A DNA stretch of 64,000 nt from Nocardia sp. NBC_00565 (GCF_036345915.1 NZ_CP107785.1:6634001-6698000), one strand, 5' to 3'; positions 46,872 through 55,134 are shown, counted from the stretch's first letter. Notes: generated from the letters alone by a model not told the origin. Translations and numbers: made by a program.

Positions 46872-47723
46872 CTAGCGGCCCGAGCCGTGCCAGCGGCCGA
46901 CGGTGAGCCGCTGGGCGGCGGTGAAGATCGTGAAGACGAGGACGCCGAACAGGGCCGCGAGCACCAGTGCGGCAATGAGGTCCTCGGATTGCAGTCGGGC
47001 ACGGTAGTTGTCGAGCAGGGTGCCGATGCCGGGGCGGCCCTGCGCGAAGAACATGTCGCCGATGATCGCGCCGGTCACCGAAAGTCCGGCGGCGGTACGC
47101 AGACTCGTCATGATCGAGGGCAGTGCGGCCGGCAGTTCGAGTGCGATGAGCCTGCGCCAGCGACCGGCCCGGCCGAGGGTGAACAGTTCACGCAGGTTCT
47201 GATCGATGGATTGGATGCCGAACAGCGTCATCGCGATGATCGGATGGATCGCGATGAGCACGCAGACGATGGTGCGGGCCGAGGTGCCATAGCCGAACCA
47301 GAGCCCGATCAGCGGAACCACGGCGAGCACCGGGATCGCCTGCAGGACAACGGCGTATGGATACACCACCTGCTCGATCGGCTTGGCCTGACTCATCAGC
47401 ACGGCGATGGCGACACCGAGCACGGCCGAGACCGCGAGCCCGGTGACCGCGACCTTCGCGGTCACGGCGAGCGCGCGCAGCATCACCTCCAGCTTCGCCG
47501 GATTCGCCAGCGATTCGGTGAGGACGACATGCGGTGGCGGGAGCAGGAATCGGCGATCCGGGGCCAGCACCACCAGGGAGACCAGGTACCAGGCGGCCAT
47601 TGCCAGTCCGATCGATATCATTGGTGTCGCGACCTTGGCCAGGGCGGCGCGTGGTCGCACCCGCAGCGAAAGCCGTTGTGCCGGTTCGGCGGAGGCGGCG
47701 ACCGGTGCCGCGATACTGACCAT
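46872..47723 (-). CDS. ABC transporter permease (SsuC/TauC type)
   Basis: A 283-residue inner-membrane permease with about six transmembrane helices. The ATP-binding-subunit contact loop is visible (ELFTLGRAGRWRRLIALELPAALP, given here only as positions 185-208). The family signature GLSVTGAIIGDMFFAQGRPGIG lies at about 217-238 (EAA-like region). ATG 47723 overlaps the TGA of the ATPase gene (TGATG), so permease and ATPase are translationally coupled. It belongs with the binding protein downstream and the ATPase upstream in one importer. Confidence 0.88.
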   Translation of the reverse strand: MVSIAAPVAASAEPAQRLSLRVRPRAALAKVATPMISIGLAMAAWYLVSLVVLAPDRRFLLPPPHVVLTESLANPAKLEVMLRALAVTAKVAVTGLAVSAVLGVAIAVLMSQAKPIEQVVYPYAVVLQAIPVLAVVPLIGLWFGYGTSARTIVCVLIAIHPIIAMTLFGIQSIDQNLRELFTLGRAGRWRRLIALELPAALPSIMTSLRTAAGLSVTGAIIGDMFFAQGRPGIGTLLDNYRARLQSEDLIAALVLAALFGVLVFTIFTAAQRLTVGRWHGSGR

Positions 47724-48505
47724 CAGCAAGCCTCTTTCAGCGAATCGGAGGCCCGCGCCACCAATTCGGTGAACGCGGGCTCGAAGCGCAGCTCCTGGCT
47801 GCGCGGGTAGGGCAGATCGACGTCGATCACCTCGTGCAGACAGCCGGGTCGGGCGGACATGACGACCACGCGCGAGGCGAGGAAGACCGCCTCGGATACC
47901 GAATGCGTGATGAACAACGCGGTGAAACCGTTGTCGCGGTATAGCCGCAACAGTTCTTCTTGCATGTTCAGGCGGGTCATCTCGTCCAGCGCACCGAACG
48001 GCTCGTCCAGCAGCATCAGCCGTGGTTCCAGTGACAACGCCCTGGCCAGCGAGACGCGCATGCGCATGCCGCCGGAGAGCTGGCTGGGCAGGCTGTTCGC
48101 GAAATCGGCAAGGCCGACCGCGGCGAGTGCGCGAGTTGCCCGCGCGCGCCGAGTCTTCCGGTCGATCCCGCGCAGCTCGGCGGAGAGCTCCACGTTGCGC
48201 GACACCTTGCGCCACGGCAGCAGGGTGGCCTCCTGGAAGATGAACCCGATCGAATCCGTACGCACCGCAACGGCTCCCGAGCTGACCGGCTCGAGCCCGG
48301 CCGCCAAGCGCAGCAGCGTCGACTTGCCGCAGCCGGAAGGGCCTACAACGGCAACGAATTCGCCCTGCCGGATATCGAGGCTGATATCGGCGAGTGCGAC
48401 GGTGTCGCCGAATCGCTTGTGCGCGTTGGCAAACGACACCTCCATGCCCGAGAGCAGCGTCCTCGCATCGGCGTCCTGGACCGTGTTGTGCAGTATCTGC
48501 CTCAC
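47723..48505 (-). CDS. ABC transporter ATP-binding protein (SsuB/TauB type)
   Basis: A 260-residue ATPase powering the importer. Walker A GPSGCGKSTLL (near 55), Q-loop FQEATLLPW, signature LSGGMRMRVSLARAL, Walker B RLMLLDEPFGALD and the switch His in FITHSVSEAV are all intact. GTG 48505 is favoured because GAAGG lies five bases upstream; a GTG 15 bases further up is possible, as is the internal ATG at 48445. The LPW in the Q-loop region is typical of the nitrate/sulfonate/taurine subfamily. A/T-rich DNA upstream probably holds an internal promoter of the operon. Confidence 0.9.
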   Translation of the reverse strand: MRQILHNTVQDADARTLLSGMEVSFANAHKRFGDTVALADISLDIRQGEFVAVVGPSGCGKSTLLRLAAGLEPVSSGAVAVRTDSIGFIFQEATLLPWRKVSRNVELSAELRGIDRKTRRARATRALAAVGLADFANSLPSQLSGGMRMRVSLARALSLEPRLMLLDEPFGALDEMTRLNMQEELLRLYRDNGFTALFITHSVSEAVFLASRVVVMSARPGCLHEVIDVDLPYPRSQELRFEPAFTELVARASDSLKEAC

Positions 48506-48539
48506 TTGACCTTCTCTCACCGACCATCAGGCATTGCGT

Positions 48540-48605
48540 GCAACTATTGCGAATAATCAGTGTTGCTGATCTCAATTACATGCAATTACTGGCTCGTTTC
48601 CAGTT
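48540..48605 (-). promoter_or_regulatory. A/T-rich regulatory region in front of the ABC genes
   Basis: Between amidohydrolase and ATPase lies DNA much richer in A/T than its surroundings. It contains AATTACATGCAATT (48574-48587), symmetrical except at one position in each half, and ATCAG-N5-CTGAT (48556-48570). GntR proteins of the FadR group bind symmetrical A/T-rich sites of this kind. This is likely an internal promoter and operator for the transporter and dioxygenase genes. Confidence 0.45.
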
Positions 48606-48611
48606 GATTAA

Positions 48612-49958
48612 TTAAGACCGCATGTTACGAAGACGGCTCGACAGAGTGTCGGTATCCACCCGGGTGCTGACGCCGTCGCAAATCACCGGTTCCCCGTCCA
48701 CCCAGACCGTGTCCACCACGCGCGGCGAGGCCGCGGTCAGCAGGGTGGCGCCGGGATCGAGCACCGGCAGGCAGGCGAAATCCCTGTCGAAGCGGATCAG
48801 CGCGCAGTCACCCCGGTCCCCCACCGCGAGGCCGGGACCGGTCACCGGGTGGCCGAGCGCGCGTTGGGTGCCGCAGGTAGCCAGCCGCATCATGTCCTCG
48901 AAGCCCAGGATGTCGGCCCGTTTTCGGATGACGCGCTGCAGATAGGAGCCCATGCGCAGCGCGAGCAGCATGTCCTGGGTGTCGTTGCTGGCGGCGCCGT
49001 CCACGCCGAGACCGATATCGATTCCGGCAGCCAGCATCTCCAGCACGGGCGCGACGCCGCTGCCGAGGCGCATATTGCTCAGCGGGTTGTAGGAGACGGC
49101 CACGCCACGGTCGGCGAACACCGCGCGACCCTCGGCGTCGAGGTGGACGCAATGCACCGCCAGGGTCCGGTCCCAGAGCAGGCCGCCCGCGTCAAGGTAG
49201 TCCACCGCTGAACGGCCTGCATGTAATCGGCACATGTCCTCGTCGGTGGAGGTTTCGAGTACATGTATCGACACGGTCTTGCCGGTCCGCTGGGCATATT
49301 CGCGAGTGGCGGCCATGCCGTCGGGAGTCAGGCAGCGCGGATTGGGGATCGCAAGCGCAGTGTCGATGCGCGAACCGGCCAGCCGGGCATCGAGGTCGTC
49401 GATATGTGCGAAGACCTCCGGCAGCGGCTGCATCAGTCGCGGATCGATACCCCATTTGCGAGTGACATCGGCGCGGTCGGCGACGCCGCGACCGAGAATC
49501 ACCCGGATGCCCAGTTCATTCAGCGCGCGAATCATGGCGTCGTGCACGGCCGTCGAGCGATTCGGCCACAGATGTTCGACCACGGTGGTGACGCCACCGC
49601 GCAGCAACTCGGCGCCACCGGCGAGGGCGGCGAGATAGGTCTGCTCGGGGGTGGCGAGGACGGTGCGCTCACCGACACAGTGCAGCCATTCCAGCAGCGG
49701 CAGACCCTCGCCGATGCCGCGGAGTACGGCCTGCTGCAGATGGGTGTGCGTGTTGACGAAGCCGGGAATCAGATGACCGCCGTCGCCGTCGACGAACGGC
49801 AGCGCACGGTGGTCGCGACCCGCGTCAGTGCCGATCGCGGTGACGACGCCGTCCACCACGACGACGTCCTGGCCGGACAACCATTGTGCACCCGCGCCGA
49901 CACGGGCATAGACGGTGACATTGCCAATGACAGACGAATGGGGTCGATTGCGCACCAC
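48612..49958 (-). CDS. Amidohydrolase (cytosine/8-oxoguanine deaminase-like)
   Basis: A 448-residue metal-dependent hydrolase of the amidohydrolase superfamily. Metal ligands are visible as NTHTHLQQ (about 70), a third His in SIHVLETST (about 228) and a fourth in AVHCVHLDAEG (about 266). The catalytic Asp is in GVDGAASNDTQDM (about 318). This pattern groups with S-adenosylhomocysteine, 8-oxoguanine and triazine deaminases or hydrolases. It is first in the run with the ABC importer, dioxygenase and GntR regulator, 106 bases ahead of the ATPase gene. A role in deaminating an imported N-heterocycle fits, but the substrate is not determined. Confidence 0.87.
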   Translation of the reverse strand: MVRNRPHSSVIGNVTVYARVGAGAQWLSGQDVVVVDGVVTAIGTDAGRDHRALPFVDGDGGHLIPGFVNTHTHLQQAVLRGIGEGLPLLEWLHCVGERTVLATPEQTYLAALAGGAELLRGGVTTVVEHLWPNRSTAVHDAMIRALNELGIRVILGRGVADRADVTRKWGIDPRLMQPLPEVFAHIDDLDARLAGSRIDTALAIPNPRCLTPDGMAATREYAQRTGKTVSIHVLETSTDEDMCRLHAGRSAVDYLDAGGLLWDRTLAVHCVHLDAEGRAVFADRGVAVSYNPLSNMRLGSGVAPVLEMLAAGIDIGLGVDGAASNDTQDMLLALRMGSYLQRVIRKRADILGFEDMMRLATCGTQRALGHPVTGPGLAVGDRGDCALIRFDRDFACLPVLDPGATLLTAASPRVVDTVWVDGEPVICDGVSTRVDTDTLSSRLRNMRS

Positions 49959-50086
49959 GCGGCATTCCTCCTGGGAAATGCGGCTGGTTCGCCCGCCCGG
50001 ATTCGGCGGCCCCCGTCGTCCGTTGCAGCCATGAACGACGTGCGAGCCAGATTAACGACCCCGTATGTCGGCGGTGTTAAACCTGG

Positions 50087-51199
50087 TCAGGGACGCAGAT
50101 CGGCGTCTACATCGAGGATTTCTACGCTCGGCTGCTTATCGGCCTCCAGGAACCCGACCAGCGCATGGGCTTCGGCATCCACCGCCGTGCGCTCCGCGGC
50201 CGCCCACTTCCGGATCGGAGTGATGCGCAGTCGAGCGACGCCCCGCTCCAGGAAGATCTTGTAGAACCCGGCGAGGTAGCCGTCGACCAGCACCGGCGAT
50301 ACCGCAGCGGCGAATGCGCGCAGGGGTGGCGACACGCCGTCGGGCACGATTCGGGTCCGATCCTGGTGCGAGAGAATCGCATTGTCGTACCAGCCGAGCA
50401 GGCGGATCGGGGACGGCAGCTCCGGATCGGCAAGTTCGCCGTCGGCGACGTCGTAGAGGGTGCGGCCACGTTCGTCGGTGTAGGTGCGCAGGCGGTCGCC
50501 GAGTTGTTCGACCGCGGCCTTCATCCCGGCCAGCTTGGACCAGGTCTGCATATCCATGGTGCTGGCCGGGCCGAACGCGCGCAGATAGCGAAAGACCAAC
50601 TCCGCCAACGGATAACCGGGATCCAGCGGTGCGCCGAGCCAAGGCTCCACTCGGGACCAGATCGGCCTGCTGTTGTCCTTCCACTTGCCGCGCGGCGGGG
50701 TCTGCAGCACGGGCAACTGGTACAACCAGGTCTGCAATACCGCACCCGCATCGCGATCCGGGTAGATCAGCGCGGCCTTCGCGCGCAGATCCGCCGCCGA
50801 CATCGGCTGATCGCCCAGCGCTGCTTCACCCTGTGCGCGCACCTCGTCCGGATCCAACCCGACCATCGCGCCGTAGTTGAAACCCTTTCGGAAGGGGACC
50901 TTTTCGAGCTCGGGCTGGATATGCGGCGCGATGCGCAGCGCATCCGGCGGCGTGACCAGATGGATCGTGCCGCGCATCAACGTGATTCGCACCAATGAGC
51001 GATCATCCAGACCCGCAGAGACGGTCGTCGGATCGAAATCCGCTATGCGGCTCCATAATCCGACGAACGGCGGCGGCGAATCCTGCGCCTGCAGCCCGAC
51101 GAGATGGTCGCACATCTCGGGCACGGTCAGCGTCGCACGCTCCAGCAGGTGCTGGCGGGCCAGCAGGGTCCGGTTCAGCACCCGGTTGGACAGCATCAT
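50087..51199 (-). CDS. AlkZ-like winged-helix DNA glycosylase
   Basis: A 370-residue protein of the HTH_42 (YcaQ/AlkZ) family. The segment HLVGLQAQDSPP contains the Q-x-Q catalytic motif seen in AlkZ and its Streptomyces homologues, which excise bulky or cross-linked purine adducts. The QxD form of the YcaQ/AlkX branch is absent. Other family phrases: LVRITLMRGTIHLV (about 70), a central winged-helix region, and VLVDGYLAGFYKI near 315. The start at 51199 gives the usual N terminus (LSNRVLNRTLLARQHLL). AlkZ-like genes often neighbour genotoxin biosynthesis clusters, but the nearest secondary-metabolite genes here are 30 kb away. Confidence 0.8.
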   Translation of the reverse strand: MMLSNRVLNRTLLARQHLLERATLTVPEMCDHLVGLQAQDSPPPFVGLWSRIADFDPTTVSAGLDDRSLVRITLMRGTIHLVTPPDALRIAPHIQPELEKVPFRKGFNYGAMVGLDPDEVRAQGEAALGDQPMSAADLRAKAALIYPDRDAGAVLQTWLYQLPVLQTPPRGKWKDNSRPIWSRVEPWLGAPLDPGYPLAELVFRYLRAFGPASTMDMQTWSKLAGMKAAVEQLGDRLRTYTDERGRTLYDVADGELADPELPSPIRLLGWYDNAILSHQDRTRIVPDGVSPPLRAFAAAVSPVLVDGYLAGFYKIFLERGVARLRITPIRKWAAAERTAVDAEAHALVGFLEADKQPSVEILDVDADLRP

Positions 51200-51328
51200 G
51201 ATTCGATCACCGTACCGGCGCGCAGGTTCTCCCGGGCGCACGTGGTGCCGATCCATACCGGGCCAGCCGACCCGGGTGCGGCCGGGCCGTTAGTGCGGCG
51301 GCAGCCTGGTTCGCGCATGACACCATGG

Positions 51329-52303
51329 TCAGCGCAACGTGACGACGACTTTGCCGGTGGCGGTGCGGTTGTCGAGGGAGGCGACGGCCTCGGCGGCGCG
51401 CTCCAGCGGGTAGAGCACGGGCTCCGGCGGGGTAATCGTGCCGGCGGCCAGCATTGGCTCGACTTCTGCCCACTGCTCGGTCAGGTAGCCGGGGTGGGTC
51501 ATTACCCATTCGCCCCAGGCCGCGCCGGCCACCTCGACGTTCTTCAGCAGCAGGCGATTCACCTTGACCGTGGGGATCTCGCCCGCGGTGAAGCCGACCA
51601 CCAGCAGGCGGCCACCCGCGGCCAGGCTGCGAATACTGTCGGTGAACCGGTCGCCACCAACCGGATCGAGCACGATATCCACACCGCGACCATCGGTGAG
51701 TTCCTTGACGGCAGCGAGCCACCCGTCGGTCAGCACTACATCGGTGGCACCGTTGGCGCGCGCGACCGCCGCCTTCTCCTCGGTACTCACCACCGCGATG
51801 ACCCGGCCCGCACCGAGCGCGACCGCCATCCGCAGCGTCGAGGTGCCGATGCCCCCCGCGGCGCCGTGCACCAGCACCGTCTCGCCCTCGGCCAGCCTGC
51901 CGCGGTTACGCAGGCAGAAGTGGACGGTCAAATCGTTGAACACGATTCCGGCTCCGGCCTCCAGCGAGACATTGTCCGGCAGGCGGAACACCATCTGCAC
52001 GGGCGTGACCGCCACCTCGGCGATGGCATTGCCGAGCATCGTCAGCGCGACCACCCGATCGCCCGCCTGCACGTGCGCGCCCTCCGGGGCCTCCCGCACG
52101 ATCCCGGCCACCTCACCGCCGACGACGAACGGCAACTCCGGCTTCATCTGGTACAGACCGCGCGTCATCAGCACATCGGGAAACGCCACCCCCGCCGCGT
52201 GCACGTCGATGACCACACCCCCGGGAAACACCGTAGGCTCCGGAATCTCCACGACCTCGATCGCTTCCGGCCCTTCCAGCTTGCTGACCTGGGCTGCACG
52301 CAT
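51329..52303 (-). CDS. NADPH:quinone reductase-like medium-chain dehydrogenase
   Basis: A 324-residue zinc-independent medium-chain reductase of the quinone oxidoreductase group. The NADPH-binding site is VLVHGAAGGIGTSTLRMAVA (about 140), with an N-terminal GroES-like fold (VHAAGVAFPDVLMTRG). Zinc-ligand cysteines of true alcohol dehydrogenases are missing. The start at 52303 has AGAGG upstream. Such enzymes reduce quinones or conjugated carbonyls; the actual substrate cannot be told. Confidence 0.87.
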   Translation of the reverse strand: MRAAQVSKLEGPEAIEVVEIPEPTVFPGGVVIDVHAAGVAFPDVLMTRGLYQMKPELPFVVGGEVAGIVREAPEGAHVQAGDRVVALTMLGNAIAEVAVTPVQMVFRLPDNVSLEAGAGIVFNDLTVHFCLRNRGRLAEGETVLVHGAAGGIGTSTLRMAVALGAGRVIAVVSTEEKAAVARANGATDVVLTDGWLAAVKELTDGRGVDIVLDPVGGDRFTDSIRSLAAGGRLLVVGFTAGEIPTVKVNRLLLKNVEVAGAAWGEWVMTHPGYLTEQWAEVEPMLAAGTITPPEPVLYPLERAAEAVASLDNRTATGKVVVTLR

Positions 52304-52450
52304 ATGCCGACCTCTCTGTCCACTCGACGACACTCACATCATCACCGACGCCGCAACCAACCTAACCGGCTCCCAGACACACCTGTCCAGGCGACCCGAT
52401 TTTGCTAAGCTGACCGCGACCTGAGGTGGGGACGAAGGGGGAAGATTTTC

Positions 52451-52774
52451 GTGGTAGAGAAGATGGACCCGAAGACGCTGCAAGTCGACACGGGCGCGCT
52501 ACAAACGTTCGCGGGCAACCTGCGCACCGAGGCGGGCAATGTCGGCAAGCTCAATGCGGGTGACGGCTTCGGTGTCGCGGCAACGGCCTTGCCGGGCACC
52601 GCCTTCGGCACGGTGATCCCCGAGGCCACGGATGTGGTGAACCGCTGCCTGCAGCGCATCGGCGACCGACTCACGGCGATCGCCGACAATGTGAAGAACG
52701 CGGCGGGCAAGTACGAAGTGGCCGAGGACGAATTCGCGACCAAGCTGCGGACGATCGGACTGCAGCAGTCATGA
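52451..52774 (+). CDS. EspC-like type VII secretion substrate
   Basis: A 107-residue helical protein of the ESX secretion-associated (DUF2580/EspC-like) group. It begins DPKTLQVDTGALQTFAGNLR and has a C-terminal KYEVAEDEF that fits the type VII export signal YxxxD/E. GTG 52451 has GGGGGAAG upstream; an ATG four codons later is an alternative. The stop overlaps the start of the following lytic transglycosylase by four bases (ATGA). Such pairs are thought to be exported together as heterodimers through an ESX system. No ESX core gene lies in the window. Confidence 0.82.
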   Translation: MVEKMDPKTLQVDTGALQTFAGNLRTEAGNVGKLNAGDGFGVAATALPGTAFGTVIPEATDVVNRCLQRIGDRLTAIADNVKNAAGKYEVAEDEFATKLRTIGLQQS

Positions 52775-53895
52775 CCCTCACCATCGACGATGTCAGCAAC
52801 TGGCACCCCGAGAAGCTCGGTGACGCCGGCGAGCACGCACATACGCTCTCGACGGGACTCGATGGCGTCATCGGTAAAGGCATCACCGATACCAAAGCAC
52901 TCGAAGACAATAAAACCTGGTCCGGTACCGCGGGTCAGGCGGCCAATGCGCGGATGGACACCGAGAAGTCCCGAGCCTCGAAGGTAGGCACAGAACTGCT
53001 AGCGCTCGAGACCGCGTTCACACAGCAGGTACAGGGTCTGCAAGAAGCGAAGGACAGGGTGCTGCGCCTGCGCAGCGACGCAATCAACCAGAAGCCGCCC
53101 TTCGAAGTGTCCCCGGATGGCACAGTCAGTGCCGCACAGCGCATCGGGGCAATCCGCAAAGCCGAAGGGGAAGGCAGAGGCGGCTCCGAGGTCGCGATCG
53201 TCTCAGAGGAACTGGAAGCCGCGCGCCGACAGTGGGAACTGGCGAACGCGCTACGCGATGCGGAACAGGCCGCGAACACGGCGCGTACCAAGGTCAGCGA
53301 AGCGGTCACGAAACTGCAGACCGTTTTCAACGATCTCGGCGATCCGAATCTCGGTGTGACACAGACATCCAGCACGAGCACGGCGCCGGCCGCGGTCACC
53401 AATTCGTCGACGTCCAATACGAGCAAGCCCAACTACGGGTCGAGCAACCACAGCGGCAGCAACGGCTCCGGATCGCCTTCGAGCTCCTTGTACTCCGGCA
53501 GTACCGGATCGAGCGCACCAACCGGGGCGAAGCCGACCGGCGATATGGCCAAGTGGATCGAGGATGCGAAGAAGGCGCTCATTGCCATGGGTTACGACCC
53601 GAAGGATATCGATGAAAACGCGATCGCGTTGATCATCCAGCACGAGTCGGCAGGCGACCCGTACGCCGAAAACCGCTGGGACAGTAACTGGGTCGCCGGG
53701 CACCCGTCCAAAGGACTCATGCAAACCATCGACAGCACTTTCAACGCCTACAAAGCGCCCGGCCACGACGACATCTGGAATCCGGTCGACAACATCATTG
53801 CTGGGGTTCGATATTCGATCGACACTTATGGGTCACTCGGCAATGTGCCGGGTGTCGCGGCGGTCAATTCCGGTGGCGCATACCGCGGCTACTGA
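52771..53895 (+). CDS. WXG-containing lytic transglycosylase, probable type VII secreted cell-wall hydrolase
   Basis: A 374-residue protein without a Sec signal. The N-terminal third is helical and has a W-x-G turn (TWSGTAGQAAN, Trp50) like WXG100 proteins. Residues 140-190 are predicted coiled coil. Residues 196-255 form a Ser/Thr/Gly/Asn-rich linker. The C-terminal domain is an SLT-type lytic transglycosylase: IIQHESAGDPYAEN carries the catalytic Glu292, followed by KGLMQTIDSTF and IIAGVRYSIDTYGS. It would cleave peptidoglycan glycan strands outside the membrane. The tight overlap with the EspC-like gene supports type VII export as a pair. The end is complete (NSGGAYRGY). Confidence 0.85.
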   Translation: MTLTIDDVSNWHPEKLGDAGEHAHTLSTGLDGVIGKGITDTKALEDNKTWSGTAGQAANARMDTEKSRASKVGTELLALETAFTQQVQGLQEAKDRVLRLRSDAINQKPPFEVSPDGTVSAAQRIGAIRKAEGEGRGGSEVAIVSEELEAARRQWELANALRDAEQAANTARTKVSEAVTKLQTVFNDLGDPNLGVTQTSSTSTAPAAVTNSSTSNTSKPNYGSSNHSGSNGSGSPSSSLYSGSTGSSAPTGAKPTGDMAKWIEDAKKALIAMGYDPKDIDENAIALIIQHESAGDPYAENRWDSNWVAGHPSKGLMQTIDSTFNAYKAPGHDDIWNPVDNIIAGVRYSIDTYGSLGNVPGVAAVNSGGAYRGY

Positions 53896-54932
53896 CGGCG
53901 CGCGAACAAAGCGTCATCGACTGTTGGCGAACAGGGCGTACTGGGCCGCTGCCATTTGCTGGGTCTCCCACAATCGGCGGCCGAGAAGCAGAGCGGCATA
54001 ACGGCGGTAGGCGACGAAACACCGGAACTGTGCGTCGGATGGCGCCGAGTAGTCCTGGACGCAGGACGTATTCGGAACGTCATCGGGCGGATCAACTGCC
54101 CGACGGTCAACCGCCGCACCCAATTCCGCCGATTCGGTGACGAATTTGGTTGCGGCCGAATCGTCTCGGGTCCGGAATACCAGGATGCGTCGAGGCACGC
54201 ATCGAGCACCGGACGCAATACCGTCGGCACCCGGCTGGTGTCGGCCCGGTTGTGCACCACGTTGTACAGGGTCTGCGGCGTCGACGCCCCGAGGAATGGG
54301 CTCTGTCCGGTTGCGGCAAGCAGCAGCATGGCGCCCACCGAGAACACATCGCTCGCGGCGCTCAGCTGGCGACCTTCGGCCTGCTCGGGCGACATGTAGG
54401 CGGGTGAGCCGATGAGCGAGCCCGTGCTCGTGAGCTGAATGTCGCCCTCCAGCGCCCGCGCGATACCGAAGTCGATGACCCGCGGTCCATCCTCGGCGAG
54501 CAGCACATTGCTGGGTTTGAGGTCGCGGTGCACCATGCCCGCGCGATGGATCTCCATCAGCGCCGAGGCCAGTCCGGCCGTGAGCAATCGGAGTCCGCCC
54601 AATGGCATCGGGCCGAATTGGTCGACGGCCGCGCGTAGCGAAGGTCCCGGTACGAAGACCGAGGCGAGCCACGGCTCGCTCGCGTCCGGGTCGGCATCCA
54701 TGACCGCGGCCGTATAGGCGCCGGTGACGCGCTGCGACGCTTGGACCTCGAGGCGGAAGCGGGCGCGGAATTCCGGGTTCTGGGCGAGATGGCGGTGGAT
54801 CATCTTGACTGCGACGAGCCGCCCGTCCGGCGATCGGCCGAGCAGTACCCGTCCCATCGCGCCCTGCCCGATTACGGCGATCAAACGGTGGCGGCCCGCC
54901 ATGCGCGGATCATGTGGCCCCAGTGACTTCAA
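53889..54932 (-). CDS. Serine/threonine protein kinase with disrupted 3' end
   Basis: Residues 1-247 are a Hanks-type kinase: glycine loop GQGAMGRV (23-30), Lys43 in VAVKMIH, catalytic loop HRDLKPSNVLL (about 135), DFG in VIDFGIARAL, and SPAYMSPEQAEG. The start is a TTG at 54932 with GGGAGG seven bases upstream; LGPHDP is the usual N terminus of such kinases. From about base 54190 (after LDACLDA) the sequence no longer resembles a kinase: subdomain XI with its conserved Arg is missing and no transmembrane segment follows. The remaining 100 or so residues are an out-of-frame reading of what looks like a lipoprotein tail at 53914-54187. The stop at 53889 overlaps the convergent transglycosylase by seven bases. 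Activity of this product is doubtful. Confidence 0.75.
   Translation of the reverse strand: MKSLGPHDPRMAGRHRLIAVIGQGAMGRVLLGRSPDGRLVAVKMIHRHLAQNPEFRARFRLEVQASQRVTGAYTAAVMDADPDASEPWLASVFVPGPSLRAAVDQFGPMPLGGLRLLTAGLASALMEIHRAGMVHRDLKPSNVLLAEDGPRVIDFGIARALEGDIQLTSTGSLIGSPAYMSPEQAEGRQLSAASDVFSVGAMLLLAATGQSPFLGASTPQTLYNVVHNRADTSRVPTVLRPVLDACLDASWYSGPETIRPQPNSSPNRRNWVRRLTVGQLIRPMTFRIRPASRTTRRHPTHSSGVSSPTAVMPLCFSAADCGRPSKWQRPSTPCSPTVDDALFARRQ
53914..54187 (-). pseudogene. 3' fragment of a DUF7373-like lipoprotein gene fused out of frame to the kinase gene
   Basis: In a frame different from the kinase, a clean coding tail runs to a TGA at 53914-53916. It includes ILVFRTRDDSAATKFVTESA, DVPNTSCVQDYSAPSDAQF, RCFVAYRRYAALLLGRRL and ETQQMAAAQYALFANSR. 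This resembles, from memory, the C-terminal end of nocardial/mycobacterial DUF7373 lipoproteins (two cysteines, then a helix with QQ...AAQY). No start or signal peptide lies upstream, because kinase sequence occupies that position. A deletion joining two neighbouring genes is the simplest explanation. A single frameshift in one fused gene, or an assembly error, is an alternative. Confidence 0.55.
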
Positions 54933-55005
54933 CCCCGGCCCTCCCCTCGGTCCCTGCCCGGGATAGTACCGGCGCGAGCACCGCGCGTCGCCCGTGGCGG
55001 AACGC

Positions 55006-55134
55006 TCAGGCGAAGGTTTGGTTGTGCTCGGCGAGGGCGGCGCGGAGTTTGGTTATGGCCGTCGTCCACCACCCCTCATCGAATCGCTGCGCGATGCTCT
55101 CATGACCCCATACTGCCCGGTGGACCCGGTACAT
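55006..55134 (-). pseudogene. Short coding remnant or small ORF upstream of the kinase gene
   Basis: The 308-base gap between kinase and thioesterase contains a 42-codon minus-strand frame starting MYRVHRAVWGHESIAQRF and ending KLRAALAEHNQTFA. Its composition looks like real protein, and it vaguely resembles the last helix of SRPBCC/AHSA1-type proteins. Nothing upstream continues it. It may be the end of a lost gene, which would fit the other sign of deletion in the kinase gene next to it. Confidence is low; the rest of the gap shows no feature apart from the thioesterase promoter. Confidence 0.25.

Noticed and set aside
46872..48575. 567-codon extension of the permease frame
   Set aside because: The upstream part is out of frame across the ABC ATPase gene; the permease starts at 47723 by stop/start overlap.
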